A DNA stretch of 64,000 nucleotides from Rhynchonema sp. JSB1_4 (taxonomy: Eukaryota; Nematoda; Chromadorea; Monhysterida; Xyalidae), in assembly GCA_030248065.1 (NCBI GenBank), contig JASAMV010001644.1, positions 1-64,000 on the forward strand, in the 5' to 3' direction. Under the pieces are notes generated by a model, which saw only the letters and a program-made list of their open reading frames with translations, was not told the origin of the DNA and did no database searches. A program made the position numbers and the translations under genes. Of this stretch, positions 28,411-42,000 are shown piece after piece; position 1 is the stretch's first letter; each line of letters begins with the position of its first letter.

Positions 28411-30076
28411 GCGTGATGCCGGCTGCAAGTAAACTCTGCAGCGCTTGTGCCAACTATCGGGGTTTTCCATATAAATCCCCCGGGGCTCTGTTCGGAAAAG
28501 GTGGAAAATCGGTCTTTTTGTTTCAGAAATTTAATCCCATCAGAGCCCTCGGGTTTTTTTGCGCCGGCTTCTGACACAACTCAATCATCTCTTATTGAAT
28601 CTTATCACACACAATCGATCCATGTGCATTTCCAAGCGCGTAATTCGAGCACAGTGCGTTATTGCTGAAAAACGCGAAAATAAAGTAGTTTTTCACTTTC
28701 TTGGGAGAACCTATGCCTTTTCGTTCGGCCGATTTCTTTTTGAAAAACTTTTCACCCCACAGAAAAAGCTATTCGGGAGAGGGGTATGCATATAGAAAAC
28801 TCCGGTACTGGTCAGCTGTTTTTTTGTCTGCACAATTCTGATTGTAGCTCATGATAAAAAAATAAAACTGATTTATTTCCCGGTTTTTTTCTGTCGTTGA
28901 AAGTAGCGCAACGATCATCGAGATGGACTTAAAATATATAGATCCTGTCATTTCCGTCGCAAGAATTACATACCATACGTTAGATATTATGACGTTTATG
29001 CTCAAAACAAGCGTTTCGATATCAAAACACGACGCTTTCGGATAGGCAGTGTTTTTATCATTCTTCTATACAGCACGAGGTCTAAGTACAGATTGTGTAG
29101 GGGTTTCGAGGCAACAAAAAATAAATTAAACTGAAAAGGGCAAACATTTGCACAGTTCAAATCAAATAGAAAGAGAATACAAACGCGTGGACAAACATGA
29201 ATGGAAATATCACAAGGAATCCGCTATAATATCGGAATTCGGAACATAAGAGTGTGTTATAGATTTAAGAGGTGCAGGTGACCACCCTTTGATTGTACAA
29301 TTCTGATGAAAATGTCTCCTATTATGGTATAGCAAAATTCAGATCTAGAATTTGGATGTGGAACCTTGTGTACGAGAGACGAAAGAACATAAAAAATTAT
29401 GCTGTACAAAATCAGGATATGCGGGCAAACTGCCACAATATGGTTCAATCGTATCATACTGTTGGAGATGATACAGGAAAACGACTGATATTATCATACA
29501 AGTATATATGGTAAGCTCGATGATGCATAATTTCTGCTCAGAAAAAAACCAAACTAGTGCAGAAAAAACAAGATAATATCGCTCAAAATAAACTCATACC
29601 CTGTTGTAATGAAAGCTTCACAAATATGATAACAATGATTTATGTAGATGTTTTTGATTGTATTAAAGGTGTGAGGAAATCTGTCGAAGCTCCTTGAAAG
29701 TTCACGTTAAAAATTATTAGCAGAAATTTCAAAAGAAAATAAAAAACGAATCGTATAAATCAGTCCAGAGACCACAATTCACACAATAATACAATGCAAA
29801 GAAACACACAACAACAACACTGAACAAATAGTAGAAATCACAGTGTATCCACAAAAAAAGAACATAGAAACACGCAACAGAAATTAATTGCATAAATTGT
29901 ACATATTCCGACAAGTTTCTGAAAACTGTTTGCCCTTGATTTATCAGAAACAGACCGCTAGAGTGTACAGAATATCTCTGAATTTCAGAGGATTTAGATT
30001 AGGCCATTTCATCAGAGAATTGAGTTAATCAAAAACATCAATACAAGAAATAATATCGGACCAAATCAATATCAGT
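28411..30076. other. Spacer, includes ROR 3' UTR
   Basis: AT-rich sequence between the single-pass protein gene (+) and the ROR stop codon (-). The part nearest 30076 should be ROR 3' UTR. No convincing exon. Confidence 0.5.
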
Positions 30077-33000
30077 CTAGCCGTCTGTGCTATCCGAATC
30101 GTATTCGGGGAATCCATTTTTCTTCAGTGGTTGCAGCTGTCTGGTATGTCCCGCACCCATTCTGGGACTATCCATACCTGTCTGATTGTACGGAACCATA
30201 TTATTGTTTGCGATATTGCTCGATGTCAGCAGCATTCCTGACCCCGTCAAATTGTTGTTATTTTGAGATCCGGCCAAACTCGAATACGATGGCGGATTGT
30301 TCGCTGATTGGTTGCCGGATACCGTAACCCCGGTGGTCGTTGTCTGAGCCGGGTTCAACAGGTTCGAGTACGGAACGGGACCGTGATGTTGTAGTCCGAA
30401 ACCGGTCGAAGACATGGACCCAGCCCGGATTTGATTGTGTTGATGACCGGCGGCCGCCGTCGACGACGTGGCTGCTGGAATGTAAAGTGGCCTTGAAAAT
30501 CAGGCATCGTTACCTTGGGGGCCATTTTTACACCGGAAACAAAACCTCCAAAATGCCCATAATTTGGAATTGCTGAAGCGACCAATTGTGCAGGACCAAA
30601 TTTCACTGAAGTCCAGTGCGGTCATCAGATGTTGCGAAAATGTTGTGGAAACAATGGGCCAAATTGGCTGAACCTTTCCTGAGTAAGTTTTGGCACAGCT
30701 CAAAAGAACACGGCACTTTATTTTGCACCAAGGGCGGATCCAGGGGGCCACCGGGGCCATGCCGTCCTTTGGTTCATTTGGCCCCTGAATGCGGGGGCAC
30801 CGTTTCGGAACGAAAAAGGACCCCTAAATGACAGGATTTTCACTCTGATAAACTTCAAAAGGCCACAAATCCCGCGCTTCGCGCGCATTCTAACATTTTG
30901 TATGATATTTGTAGCAAAAAGCGCCAAATTCTAAACAAGCACTAGATAAAAATGACTTTTCAAAAATTAAACAAGCACTAGATGAATGACTTTTTGGATT
31001 TGGCCCCTCGCTTGGCCAAAAGCTGGATCCGTCACCGTGGTGCACGCTGTTGTTATCATGTCCATCTGCATGGCTACTTACAAATCAGTCTGCAAACCAA
31101 CACTGAATTACATCTATACTAGGAAGACGTAGGTATGTGTGTTTGTGTGTGGCCCCTCCCTCGGAAGGGCGGACGGGTCAATTTTCACGGGCAGCTTAAG
31201 GTATGCTAACGGGTCTTCGGGGTGGGGGGGTGGCACGGCACGGGCGCGGCGCTGTAGCCGGGCCGTAGGCACAGGTCCCGTCTAGTTAAAACAGAAAACG
31301 CACGGCTAATCGTTTAGTCGTCAACGCAAACCGTCAATGCAACCAGACCAAATCAGCCCTGAATGAGCGCTAGAAAATATGACATCTGGTTGCGTTGACC
31401 ATGTACGTTGACCACATTAATATAAGCCACAGAGAAAACAAATGATTCTCCGCACCTGAATTCACACTGCCCGGTCGTGGCGGTGGTCCGATCTGGGGAG
31501 CGGGCCCGTGATGCGACATCATCGCTGATGATTGTGCGGGACTGCTGATTGACCAATTCTGAATTCGATTCGACAGTTCGGCGAAACGGGGCCGACGCGA
31601 GGCAACTTCGTGCCAGCACTCGACCATAACGCTGCAAAATGTTGATGTTTTTTTGATGGGGGTTGTTTTGTTGATTTATGCATATGTCTTTTCGGTTGAA
31701 GGAGGGATCTGAAAGAGCCATCTACTGTACAAACCTTGCGACCATGTCCTGGTCCGAGTACTCACATTTTCACGTGGCCAAACTTGGGCTAGGTATCTAT
31801 TCACCTCTGCTATAAGACCGTCACGACCTTAGAAAGACAGTGCAACAACGATGAGATAAGTCAAACTCTAATTCAAGGGTGCCATGTCGATCCGTGTCGT
31901 TTTTTGAATTTGAGGAACTCACAAACGACAAAATGACAGAATGTTCTTTTCCGGAATCAGCACATGCCAAGTGATATGTATATAATTCTACTCAGGTCAC
32001 CGGGGCACAATGCACTAATCACCTTGACGATGACCTGGTTTGCCAACCAAAAATACAGCATCCTAAAAGCCCTCCACCAGGACCCTTCAAACCGACCTGT
32101 ACATTCTCGGCGGGCAATTCTGCGGGCATTCCAGCAGACATCGATTCCTGACCAATTCGATGACTTGCTCATTGGTGTAACCGAAGTATGGTTGTGCCCC
32201 GTAGCTGTAGATCTCCCACAACGTCACGCCATAGGCCCACACATCGGAGCTTTCGCTGAATTGGCCGTAAATTATGGCCTCGGCCGGCATCCATCTGTAA
32301 TTTATGAAGGCTTGGTTGACTAAATCAGGGAGGAAAGTTTAGAAGAAATATCAGGTTGAGGCGAGATTTTGTCCTCCACTGCTATAGCTGAGCGATTTGC
32401 AATTGTTCAAGGCGCTATAGCTTCGTATGTAGGTGAGCAGAATGTCACGCTAAGACAGTCTGTTATCATGCCCATTGTTAACCGTGTTCATGTAGACCCT
32501 TTGATCGTATCCAGCATCACGATTGATTGATAATTGACCTTCAGGGCTTGTGTCAAGGTTTAAATTTAAACCAGACTTCGCAAGCCGAGCGGTGCACCAG
32601 GTCTTCGTCAGTGCGAGATACTGTGCCAGTTGCACGTCGACCAATCTGGTGAGAAAGAACATCATCATCCAATTGGACTCTCACTAACCGGACAGGCAAC
32701 ATCGTACGACTTTGCATCCGATAGTAGTCAGCGGCGTAAACATCACGCATCAGACCGAAGTCGGCGATTTTGATCGTCAGCCGATCCGTGACCAAACAGT
32801 TGCGCGCGGCCAAATCGCGATGCACGTAGTGGCACGAGGATAGGTACTCCATGCCCGAGGACAGCTGAAACATTAGAAGTTGCATTATTGTTTGCGTGTT
32901 CTGTTGAACGTGACAACCTGCCACAAACGATTGGGGGCATTGAGTCGGAAGCCAAGTGCAACGGAGTAAAAACATTCGTGTGGTAAATCGGTCGAAAAAG

Positions 33001-36000
33001 ACTCAATTCAACATAATGACATCAGACCACGTCCACAAGAGCATCGGTGTATGCAAACACTACCCAACGGTTGCCATCTTACTTAGTTGCTGTAATTGAT
33101 ATGTGTAACTTGCACCGTGTTGCAGATGCATACCAACTTTAAGGTGGCTGATGTTTCATGGGGTGAATGAAACTCGACACACGCGCCAAACCCCAAGTTA
33201 GCAAAGTTTCGCAGGACTCTTTCGATGCTTCTTGGATTCTCCCCCTGCCCAGTGTCAGCACACCAGAAAGCAAAAGTTGTTCTTTCCACAAATCTTTCCG
33301 CTATAACCCCATACCTGCGTGGCAATGTGCAGAAAGTCACTCTGATCCAACATCAGTCGTTCCCGATCCAGATGGTTCACCGTCTCGCCTTGTTCGTTCA
33401 GGCTAAACGGCGAGCGAAGCAGCAGAAACTCGTGCAGATCACCGTGAACCCTGGAGAAAGCAGAAAACAAGCGTAAATTTTGTTAGAAAAATCGAGAAAA
33501 CACAGAAAAACATGTTTTGAGATGAATTTTCCTCGAAATTTGGCGGGAAAAAATGACTCACATGTATTCAAAAACGGCACATTTTGGCCGAACGACACTG
33601 CAGACGCCCAGCAGTCTCACAACGTTCGTGTGTTGCAGGCCGGCCGCAAAGTGCACCTCGCGCTCGAAATCATGCACATTCCGCTGCGCTGTGTCGTCCT
33701 TGAGTGTTTTGATGGCAACCTGAGCAAAGCATGGTGGTAATGTTTCATTTTAGACATGGCAACTTGTTTGGCGTTATTTAGCAATAAAGACCAGTGACTC
33801 GCCTGCGCTTGAATTTCTAGGGTTCAAAAAAACGGGTGAAGGTCAGAGACCAGATGTTTTCGGACCCAGATAGGTCGACAAACAGCAGCCGTGTGTACCC
33901 AAGAATTTCTAATAGCTGGGCCTAAATCAGTCAGGTCCAAAAAATTGCTGAATGGGACGTTGCACGGTGCACCAGGTCATCGTCAGTGCTTGGCATCCCA
34001 ATAGCCGTTACAACCCCATTACAACTGATTGTGCTGTCATAATACATTTAAAATGACAGTTCCAGTCACAATTTCAATCGGGCAGATCTTTCTTGCCTGA
34101 TTTAACAAGGTCAGTCACTCACCTGTACATAATCATCCACACCACATTGTAGTTCGCCCTTCCAGACTTGTCCAAATTGTCCCTCGCCAAGCGGTTCGAT
34201 GAATTTCAGTCTTTCAGTCTCGATTTCGGATACGGACGATGCCAAGGGGGGTGGGCTCGTCGGTGGCGGGGGTAGCAGGGCGGACAGTTCTACAGGTCCG
34301 CCCCCTGGCCCGTGCCCGGATCCACTGCCCGTGCCGCCAGAGTGGGCCGAGCCGTTCAGTTTGCGATGGTAGTAACCGTTGCCGGCACTGAAAGAAAATG
34401 GCAGAAATCTTTTGGAAACGAAAAGAGCATGTCTGCGCCTATGTATTCTGTATAAGCGTTGTCATCATGCTATAAAATTAAGCCCCTGCATCATGTTGAG
34501 AACCAGACAAACCCCGAAAAATTTGATAGGACTCAGTCTGATCTGGCTGTGCCTTGGTCACACACTGACAGGACTAACTGTACACGAAGAATATTTGCGC
34601 CTTATACTGCGAGACCACCTTGACCAGCGTAAACGCTCTTTCTGTGAATAATTTTCACATTGCTCAAAGTTAGTGACAGCTGTAAATCTCGAATAACATA
34701 TCATATCTACATAATCATAATTGCAAGAGGTCACGTGACCTCAAGGCAAGACAGGATCGTACCAAAGATCACGAACTTTGATGCTGGCTCATGTGTGAAG
34801 CATCAACCCGCTAAAAAAATAAAGAGAAAACATTACGCACTTGACCACGGATCCATTAACGCTGCCGTTGTTCATCAGAATTTGGTGTCGTTTCTTCTTT
34901 CGGTCCGATTTTCGTCTGTTTCGTCTTCGACAATAACAACAGCAGATGCACAACAGGAGCAGCAGGAGAATTCCTGGGCAAAATTTAAGCGTATTTGTTT
35001 TAGACAAAAGAAACCAGCTCGCAGCGGAGGAGTTTTGCGGCCAAGTGCAATGACGCTGACGATGACCTGGTGCACCGCCTGTCTGTGAGAAGACAGGTCT
35101 CTGAGTAACCAAACAAAAATCACGGTTTACAGAATGCCATTTGAAATTAGAAACCAGGGCGTTTTAAATTTTTAGCAAAAATTGGAAATTTACCAGCAGC
35201 TCCACCCAAGAACGAGTACTGCCAGTGCGCAGGCAAGCCCTTCCAGAATGACGTCACTTTGTTGAGCACATCCGCCGGCCCGCCGCCGGAGGGCGGACTC
35301 AAGGTGGTCCGGTGGGCAGAGTCAAACGACGAATCGGGCTGAAAGTGGGCGCAGTTTGGGACGGCTGTGGTCACTGGGCTGGTTTCGTGTTGAGGTTGAG
35401 TAAGCCATCGAGAGGCTGCTGACCCTCAGCTAATTTAGAACTTGTGAATGAACAAGAGTCTCCGTAGAGCGTGGCGTCCCGCAGCGACGCAGGATGCTTG
35501 TGGTTTTCCTGGACCCTATTATTGCATTCAAAATTTCTCGTGCGCTGGCTGTGCGCGTGCACTGTTCGTAAGTTGTGTTGTCACCGATTTTGCCATATTT
35601 CCATCTATGTACTTCAGCTGGCGCACAAAACAAAACACAGAACAACAAGTACCACCCCCCCTTACCGTTTCGTACTGTCTCTCTTTCTCGACCAATTTCG
35701 GGAACAGTCCCTCTCCACACCTCGGTACTGCACATAGTTCCTCGCTGCCCGTATTCGTGTAGCACCAGGGTTGCGGCCGATTGTCGGGGTTGCGACAGAA
35801 ACGATGTTTCACACGAGATAGCGGTGAGGCGGAGAGATAGCTGGAAAATGTATTTTTTTATTGTTGCTTTTTGCCTTTTTATGGTTGAAGTTAAAAATAT
35901 ATAAATGAATGACAATAACCTGTTTTTTTCGGCCGCCTGCGCCCACTGCACGCACTCATGGCCGGTCTGTGTTGTATGCTCCTGGCCTCTGAGATTCAAA

Positions 36001-39000
36001 ATTTGATTTTCAAATTAAGAAATTAAAAAAATTGACATTTTTTCAGAAAAAAAAACAAACTTGAAATCTTTCAAATCGCATACCTATATGTCATGCCACT
36101 GCCGACGTAGCAAAAATGTGTTGGGTCGACCTGGGTCATATCATCAACGATCGCATCGATATCGATTGGCTGATCGGATTTACGATCGGCTTGGTGCGAC
36201 GATTGGGTGGTGTGATGGGATGGGCCGGGCATGGCGGAGGATGGGGAGCTGGAATAATGGAACTATCGAGGTTCAGTGTGATGGGGGAAAGTGCATATAC
36301 TGCGAACGCACACGCTTTAAAAACAAATTATGCCACTTGGAATTATGAGACACTGCCGCGAGAGAACTGGTGCATCACACGGGTTCAACGCGCAAGAAAA
36401 TTACGTTGGGGTTATAAATTATAAATCAACTGGTCGACAAACTTGCTCATTTACTCAGTGATCATTTCAGTGGTCAAACTCTCTTTACATAACAAATAAT
36501 TATGCGTTAACGAACAGTTCGGTTCTAAATCTGCCAGAAAACGCTTTATTTTCTACCCTAGTATAAAGTGAATAAGTGAATTCACTCAAATGTTCGCAAA
36601 AGTGCACAAAAACGCAACAGGCTTGTTCCCGCATAATTCACGTTGATTTTCATCGCGGTAGTTTTTACTGCTGGACCAAATCCCCAATCGGGGCAGATTG
36701 CAAATCACACCCATATCACCCCCTAACTTTTCATCGTCAGCCACAATCCTGGCGCAAGCCATTGATGTCGACGTGTGTGTGAGTGTGTCACAATCAGGCA
36801 GTAAATCTTCAGCTTCATCGCCGACCAATCCATGCGATCGAGCCAGTGCGAACTCGTTCGGGCATGAAACATCACGCAGCTGGACACAGTCGTCCGCGCA
36901 GATACGCATCACGCGATTGCCTGAATCAGCAAGCAAGTTTTTTACGTGATTATTTCCACTTGTTTACGTAATGCTACGTTGAACTTGTCCACATTCTTTG
37001 TTCTATTAGGGCTCCACCAGACAGACCCGGAACCCGAAATATAATTTTTTTTCTATGTTCATGTTTCGGGTTTCGGATTCTGAAAAAAAACCCGAAATCG
37101 GAAACATGAGCGAAAATGTTTCGGTTTTGCCACTTGTTGCTGTCGTGAAGAACTTATACTGTCAGTCGAAACATTTTCGATTATCATGCTTCGTGTTTCG
37201 GGTTTTGAAAAAAAATGGACATAAAAATGTATTTCGGGTTTCGGGTCTATCTCGCTGAGCCCTAACCTGTAAATACAACAAAATCTCAACGACAGACGAT
37301 ACATCCTTGGTTTGTGTACTGTTTCGATGTTCAATGGTTCAAATCGCGAACCAGTGAAGAAAATCTACTTTTCACGTCGGCTTTGTTATCGTGCCCATCA
37401 GTAAGAATTCAATTAAACTTCCGCAAACAATAAAAAAAATGCAGACCTCAATTGAAAAATCCCGCATCCAAGCTCACCTTTCCCGTTATGTTCATGTACA
37501 GCCATCTCGCTGTGACCATAGCTGGACGGCGGTAGATATGAGGTACTCGGTGAAGTACTTTCCGGTGCGCAAACATTGAATCGATGGAAACACCCGATCT
37601 TCTTGGCGAGCGCTTTGCACGAAGCGGAGATTCCGGGATGATTTGTGATGAAGATACCGGCTGCGATCACATTACGTTCTGCAGAGTGAGTACTACGGTA
37701 CGTGATGTGATGGTGTGAATTTCACTTGTGAATATGTGAAATAATATGCACAGATGTGACGAAACTCTGTTTATGACTTTGCACGCAGTGATGTTACAGC
37801 GCAGCAATGAGATCTGCTCAGGGTTGGGCAAAAAAAAAATTTTTTTTTAAAAATTTTCGGGGGAACAAAATGTTCTAAAACGTCCAAAAATGGCCTTTTT
37901 GGGGGTTATTTTTTGTCATTTTTTCTCAAGGGTCGACAAATTTTCTTCACAAAATCACCTTTGGGGCATGTATTTGGTACCTAAGATACCCCAAATGATG
38001 TTATTATACCTTCCCTTGGTACATGGGACACAGTATGCATGTGCCTACATGGTACTTCGATGTCATACCCCATCAGGTCGGTCATATACGACTGATTCAG
38101 CTGCCCGACAAGTATTTCTGCAGCTTATATTCTCAATTCTGTGTGGTTTATGAGTGAATCTTGCTTATTCGGCCACAAACTGTTGTGTCCGATACCACAG
38201 AGCAGCAATCATCGGTCCATATCAAGCACAGACTGTTGGATCGTACCTAAATGACGTAAACACCCTTGATAAGTGATGCAAACCAAGTCACAAAAGTGAC
38301 TTGTCAATTAAAGTTGCATTTTTTCGCGATTTTGCGCGTTTTTTAGGCAAATTTGGTAAAATTTCCCCGAATCTCAGACTTTTTAAAAAAAAATTTTTTT
38401 TTTAAAAAAAAATTTTTTTTTTTAAAAAACTTGTTTAAAAAAAAATTTTTTTTTCCAACCCTGGATCTGCTGGTGGGGCTTTTTGGGGGCAAATTTGCCA
38501 GAGCCGTTCGCACTGACGAGCCCTCGGTCTGTCTGCGAAAGCAGGGCGAAACAGACCAACATTACTGCACTCAGCATAATGTGTTTTTCTCGACCATCAT
38601 CTGCACGATCATGTTCCGAAATGTTATGTATGCAACTTCTGTAACAATTCAGTATTTACTGGACAATACGACTGTACTTTGCTTATTTATACATGTACAT
38701 CGTGAACCTGTGATTTCAATTCACGTTAGATTTTCATGTTTTTCTAACAGGATTTGCTACATTGCCTGCGGGCGTTTGCATTCACCTGGCACTGGAGGTG
38801 CAAAAACTCAAATAAAAAAAAAATCATTGCGATCTGCTGCCGCAGACGGATGTGAGAGCACCGCCAGTCGGCATCGTCAGCGCGAATATCTGCGAACACT
38901 TTTACGACATTGATGGTCACGTGACCCTGCTTTACTTCGTGACATCGCGGAGAGAATTTCTTGTTTCTCGCTATTCTTTTTTGTGGCAGAAAAATGACGC

Positions 39001-42000
39001 AATGCTTATTGAAAAATGCACGAAGCCAACCACGGTGCGTGTATACCAAACGAACGCCAGAACAATAAACTCACCAATATCGAGCATATCCTCCATGTTC
39101 GGTGACACGACCAACACCTTGTAACCAGTGAGATAATCAGCGCACGCAGTACCACCGTACGACACGCAGGTGTTGTTGCTGAAGAAACGAGTCGGAAAAG
39201 AGTTGGAAATTTATTGAGGCAAATCTTGTGAGATTTAGGCTTGATTCCAGATACTGATTGAAGGCATAGCCAAATTTGGCAATAGAATCTGCTTTGGTCA
39301 CGTTGAGCTCCAGTGCTGCCATCTTACGTAGGTATACAATTATTATTTTGCAGACCCAAACTAGGCACTTTTTATGTGGCTCTTCATTGTCTACATTAGT
39401 TGCATTCGTAAATCTCGAAGTATCCCGCTCAAAAAGTCATGTGACCGACAGAGAAGCAAACCGATCGTGTGTGGTTGAACAGGTTGTGATCATCAGCCCA
39501 AATGCTAAAAGTGTAAAACTACCGTACACCAAAATTACCGTATTCAAAAACTACCATACCTGAGTCGTCGTGACCTGCCATCCACGGACGCAGCCAGCAG
39601 CCAATCATCGCTGCCCAAATTCAAATCATACACGCCATTCTGATTGGTTGACGCGCTCGATGCTGATTGGTCGAGCGATTGACGATTGGATGACGACGGA
39701 CGTTGTCGACGACTGGGACGAACCTGAATAATTATACGCATGTTTTTTTTCTCACAAAAAAGCAATTATATATTTTACCGCCTACTTGTTGAATAATTTT
39801 AATCGCGATCAAACGCGCGGCAATCGATTTCGGTCCTTGGAATCGGGCCGGACCGAATCAAAAGACAAAGTTATTGCACCGCGGGCCTTCTGTTTCTCTC
39901 GGTATACGGCTGTAGTGATTGACTTCGTTCAGACGAATGGGCATGATAACAAGAACGAAAATTTTTGTTTGAATTTCTTCGCTCGCAAAACATCTGTGCC
40001 ATATTTTGTATCTTGAAAAACTTGGCAGACAAACTTCACGGCTGTATTCCTGTTTTAACAGAACGCCAGACATCACCTAGGCCACATGACCAAAGACCAG
40101 TGGCGAACCACCGCATGGAGGAGGACCAAAACGGAGTACCCCGGACCTTTTTGCATGGCCCAAATATTGCTATGGCGTAGGTAGTTGTTCTCAAATAGCA
40201 TAACAACGCCACCGAACTAACATGAAAAGTGACGATATTGAAATATAAAAAACAAACATTCGAAAACAACAATTATAGGCCCCCCGAACCTTAATCACAC
40301 CCGTCGTGTTGACGGATCCCACCGAGTTCGAGGCTTCGCATCGATAATACCCAGAATCGAGCACCTCCAACTTTTGAATGATCAATCTAGATTGGTAGTC
40401 GCGATTTTTGACGCGAATTCGCTTCCGCCGCCCGCGAAGCTCCAGCGGCGCGTTGTTTTTGAACCAACTGGAAGAGAAAGAATTGAGTTTAAGCTTCTCT
40501 GTGCGAATGGTGATTTTTGATAATGTTGTTTCTAAGCATTATTAACATCTCAGACGATTTGACTTGTGTCGCAGGAAACAACATTTGAACAAATGAGTAT
40601 CTCAGGTGAATTTTTGTCCGAGATATCAGTTTTTGACGGTCACCTTACTATCTGGTACATGTGCACTGACGATGACCTGGTGCACCGCCCGTCTCTGTGA
40701 AAACAGAACGAAGGTCAGTCAAGGAACAAAGCCTATTGTCACGTGTGTACAAGCAAAAATGTACAAGAGTACCATGACATAAAAAAGCACAATGAACTCG
40801 CTCAACAAAAAAGACAAACGCACGCAAACTCAATCGGCAGCGGTGAGCCAATAGCCGCGCATCGCAACCGCGCCTGCTCCCCTTCGTTCCTTGTGATGTT
40901 TCGCAAAAGGCTGTCCAGTCGCAGGTAGGGAACGGCTGTAATAAATTGACAAGTTTGTGCTTTTTTAAGAAGTGAAGAGGATTTAAGTGAAAAGAACCCT
41001 AGAAACAATAAGTTTGAAGAAAATCACTCACGGGTCGGCCTGCCAGCGCTGTCCGTACCGTCGGGGTTAGTCATTCTGAAAACAAAAACGAGACGAAATG
41101 TTTGATAATTTCCCACGAATCAAGGTTGAAAACCAAAAGCAAGTGAACTACTCAGTGAATCGATGACCTCAAATAATCGGTCACCACTTTTTCTCAAACA
41201 AAAAGAGCCAAAAAGATCGAGATCAGATATGTTTGTGTGCGGGCTAAATACATAGCATTGAGGGAGAGAATCACACGCAAGTGAAGTGACCATAGAAGGC
41301 AGCAGAGGCCCTCCCCGACCCCCAACACACATAGTGCTGCTGTGGTATAAAGAGCGATGGATGACTAATGTACAGCGCTTATGACCTATGCTTGAACACA
41401 TAGAGATTCCAGTTCTGGTTCTATACACACGGATCCACAATGGAACCGGAACTGAGCCCTCTTGACGCGGATAAATGGCGCGCAAGCAGAGCAGCAAGAT
41501 GCAAGGTCAATAATTGTGCGCAGTAAATAATGTAGCGGAGGGCGCTGGACAAAGTCGTACATCGGCGACGTCATGGATTTTCTATGGGAGGCTGGAAAGT
41601 CAAAACGAATTAAATTTTGACGAACAACAGAGTGTCAATTTCCAGAATTGGAACAAAATCTGGCTCTTAAGGAATCATATACCTGCCCAAAAACAACTTT
41701 CACTTTTCACAAAAGCACGCATCAACCCGAGCTGCACCAGTGCCCGCAATGATGATCACCATAAAACATCACACGCCTCTCCTCTACGCAGGCATGGCAG
41801 AATGACAATTTTAGGAGAGAACAAAACCACAAAAAATAACGGACACAAGCGACCACACAGCGTGCTGGGCCTTTCACATTTGGTTTGTGGAACAGAGACT
41901 ATATGAGATGACAACAATGAGACTATTTCCGTGCAAATATAGCGGTTCATGTCACACAGCGCCGCAAACCGCAGGCAGAACCGGTTGCCTGTTCAAGCTG

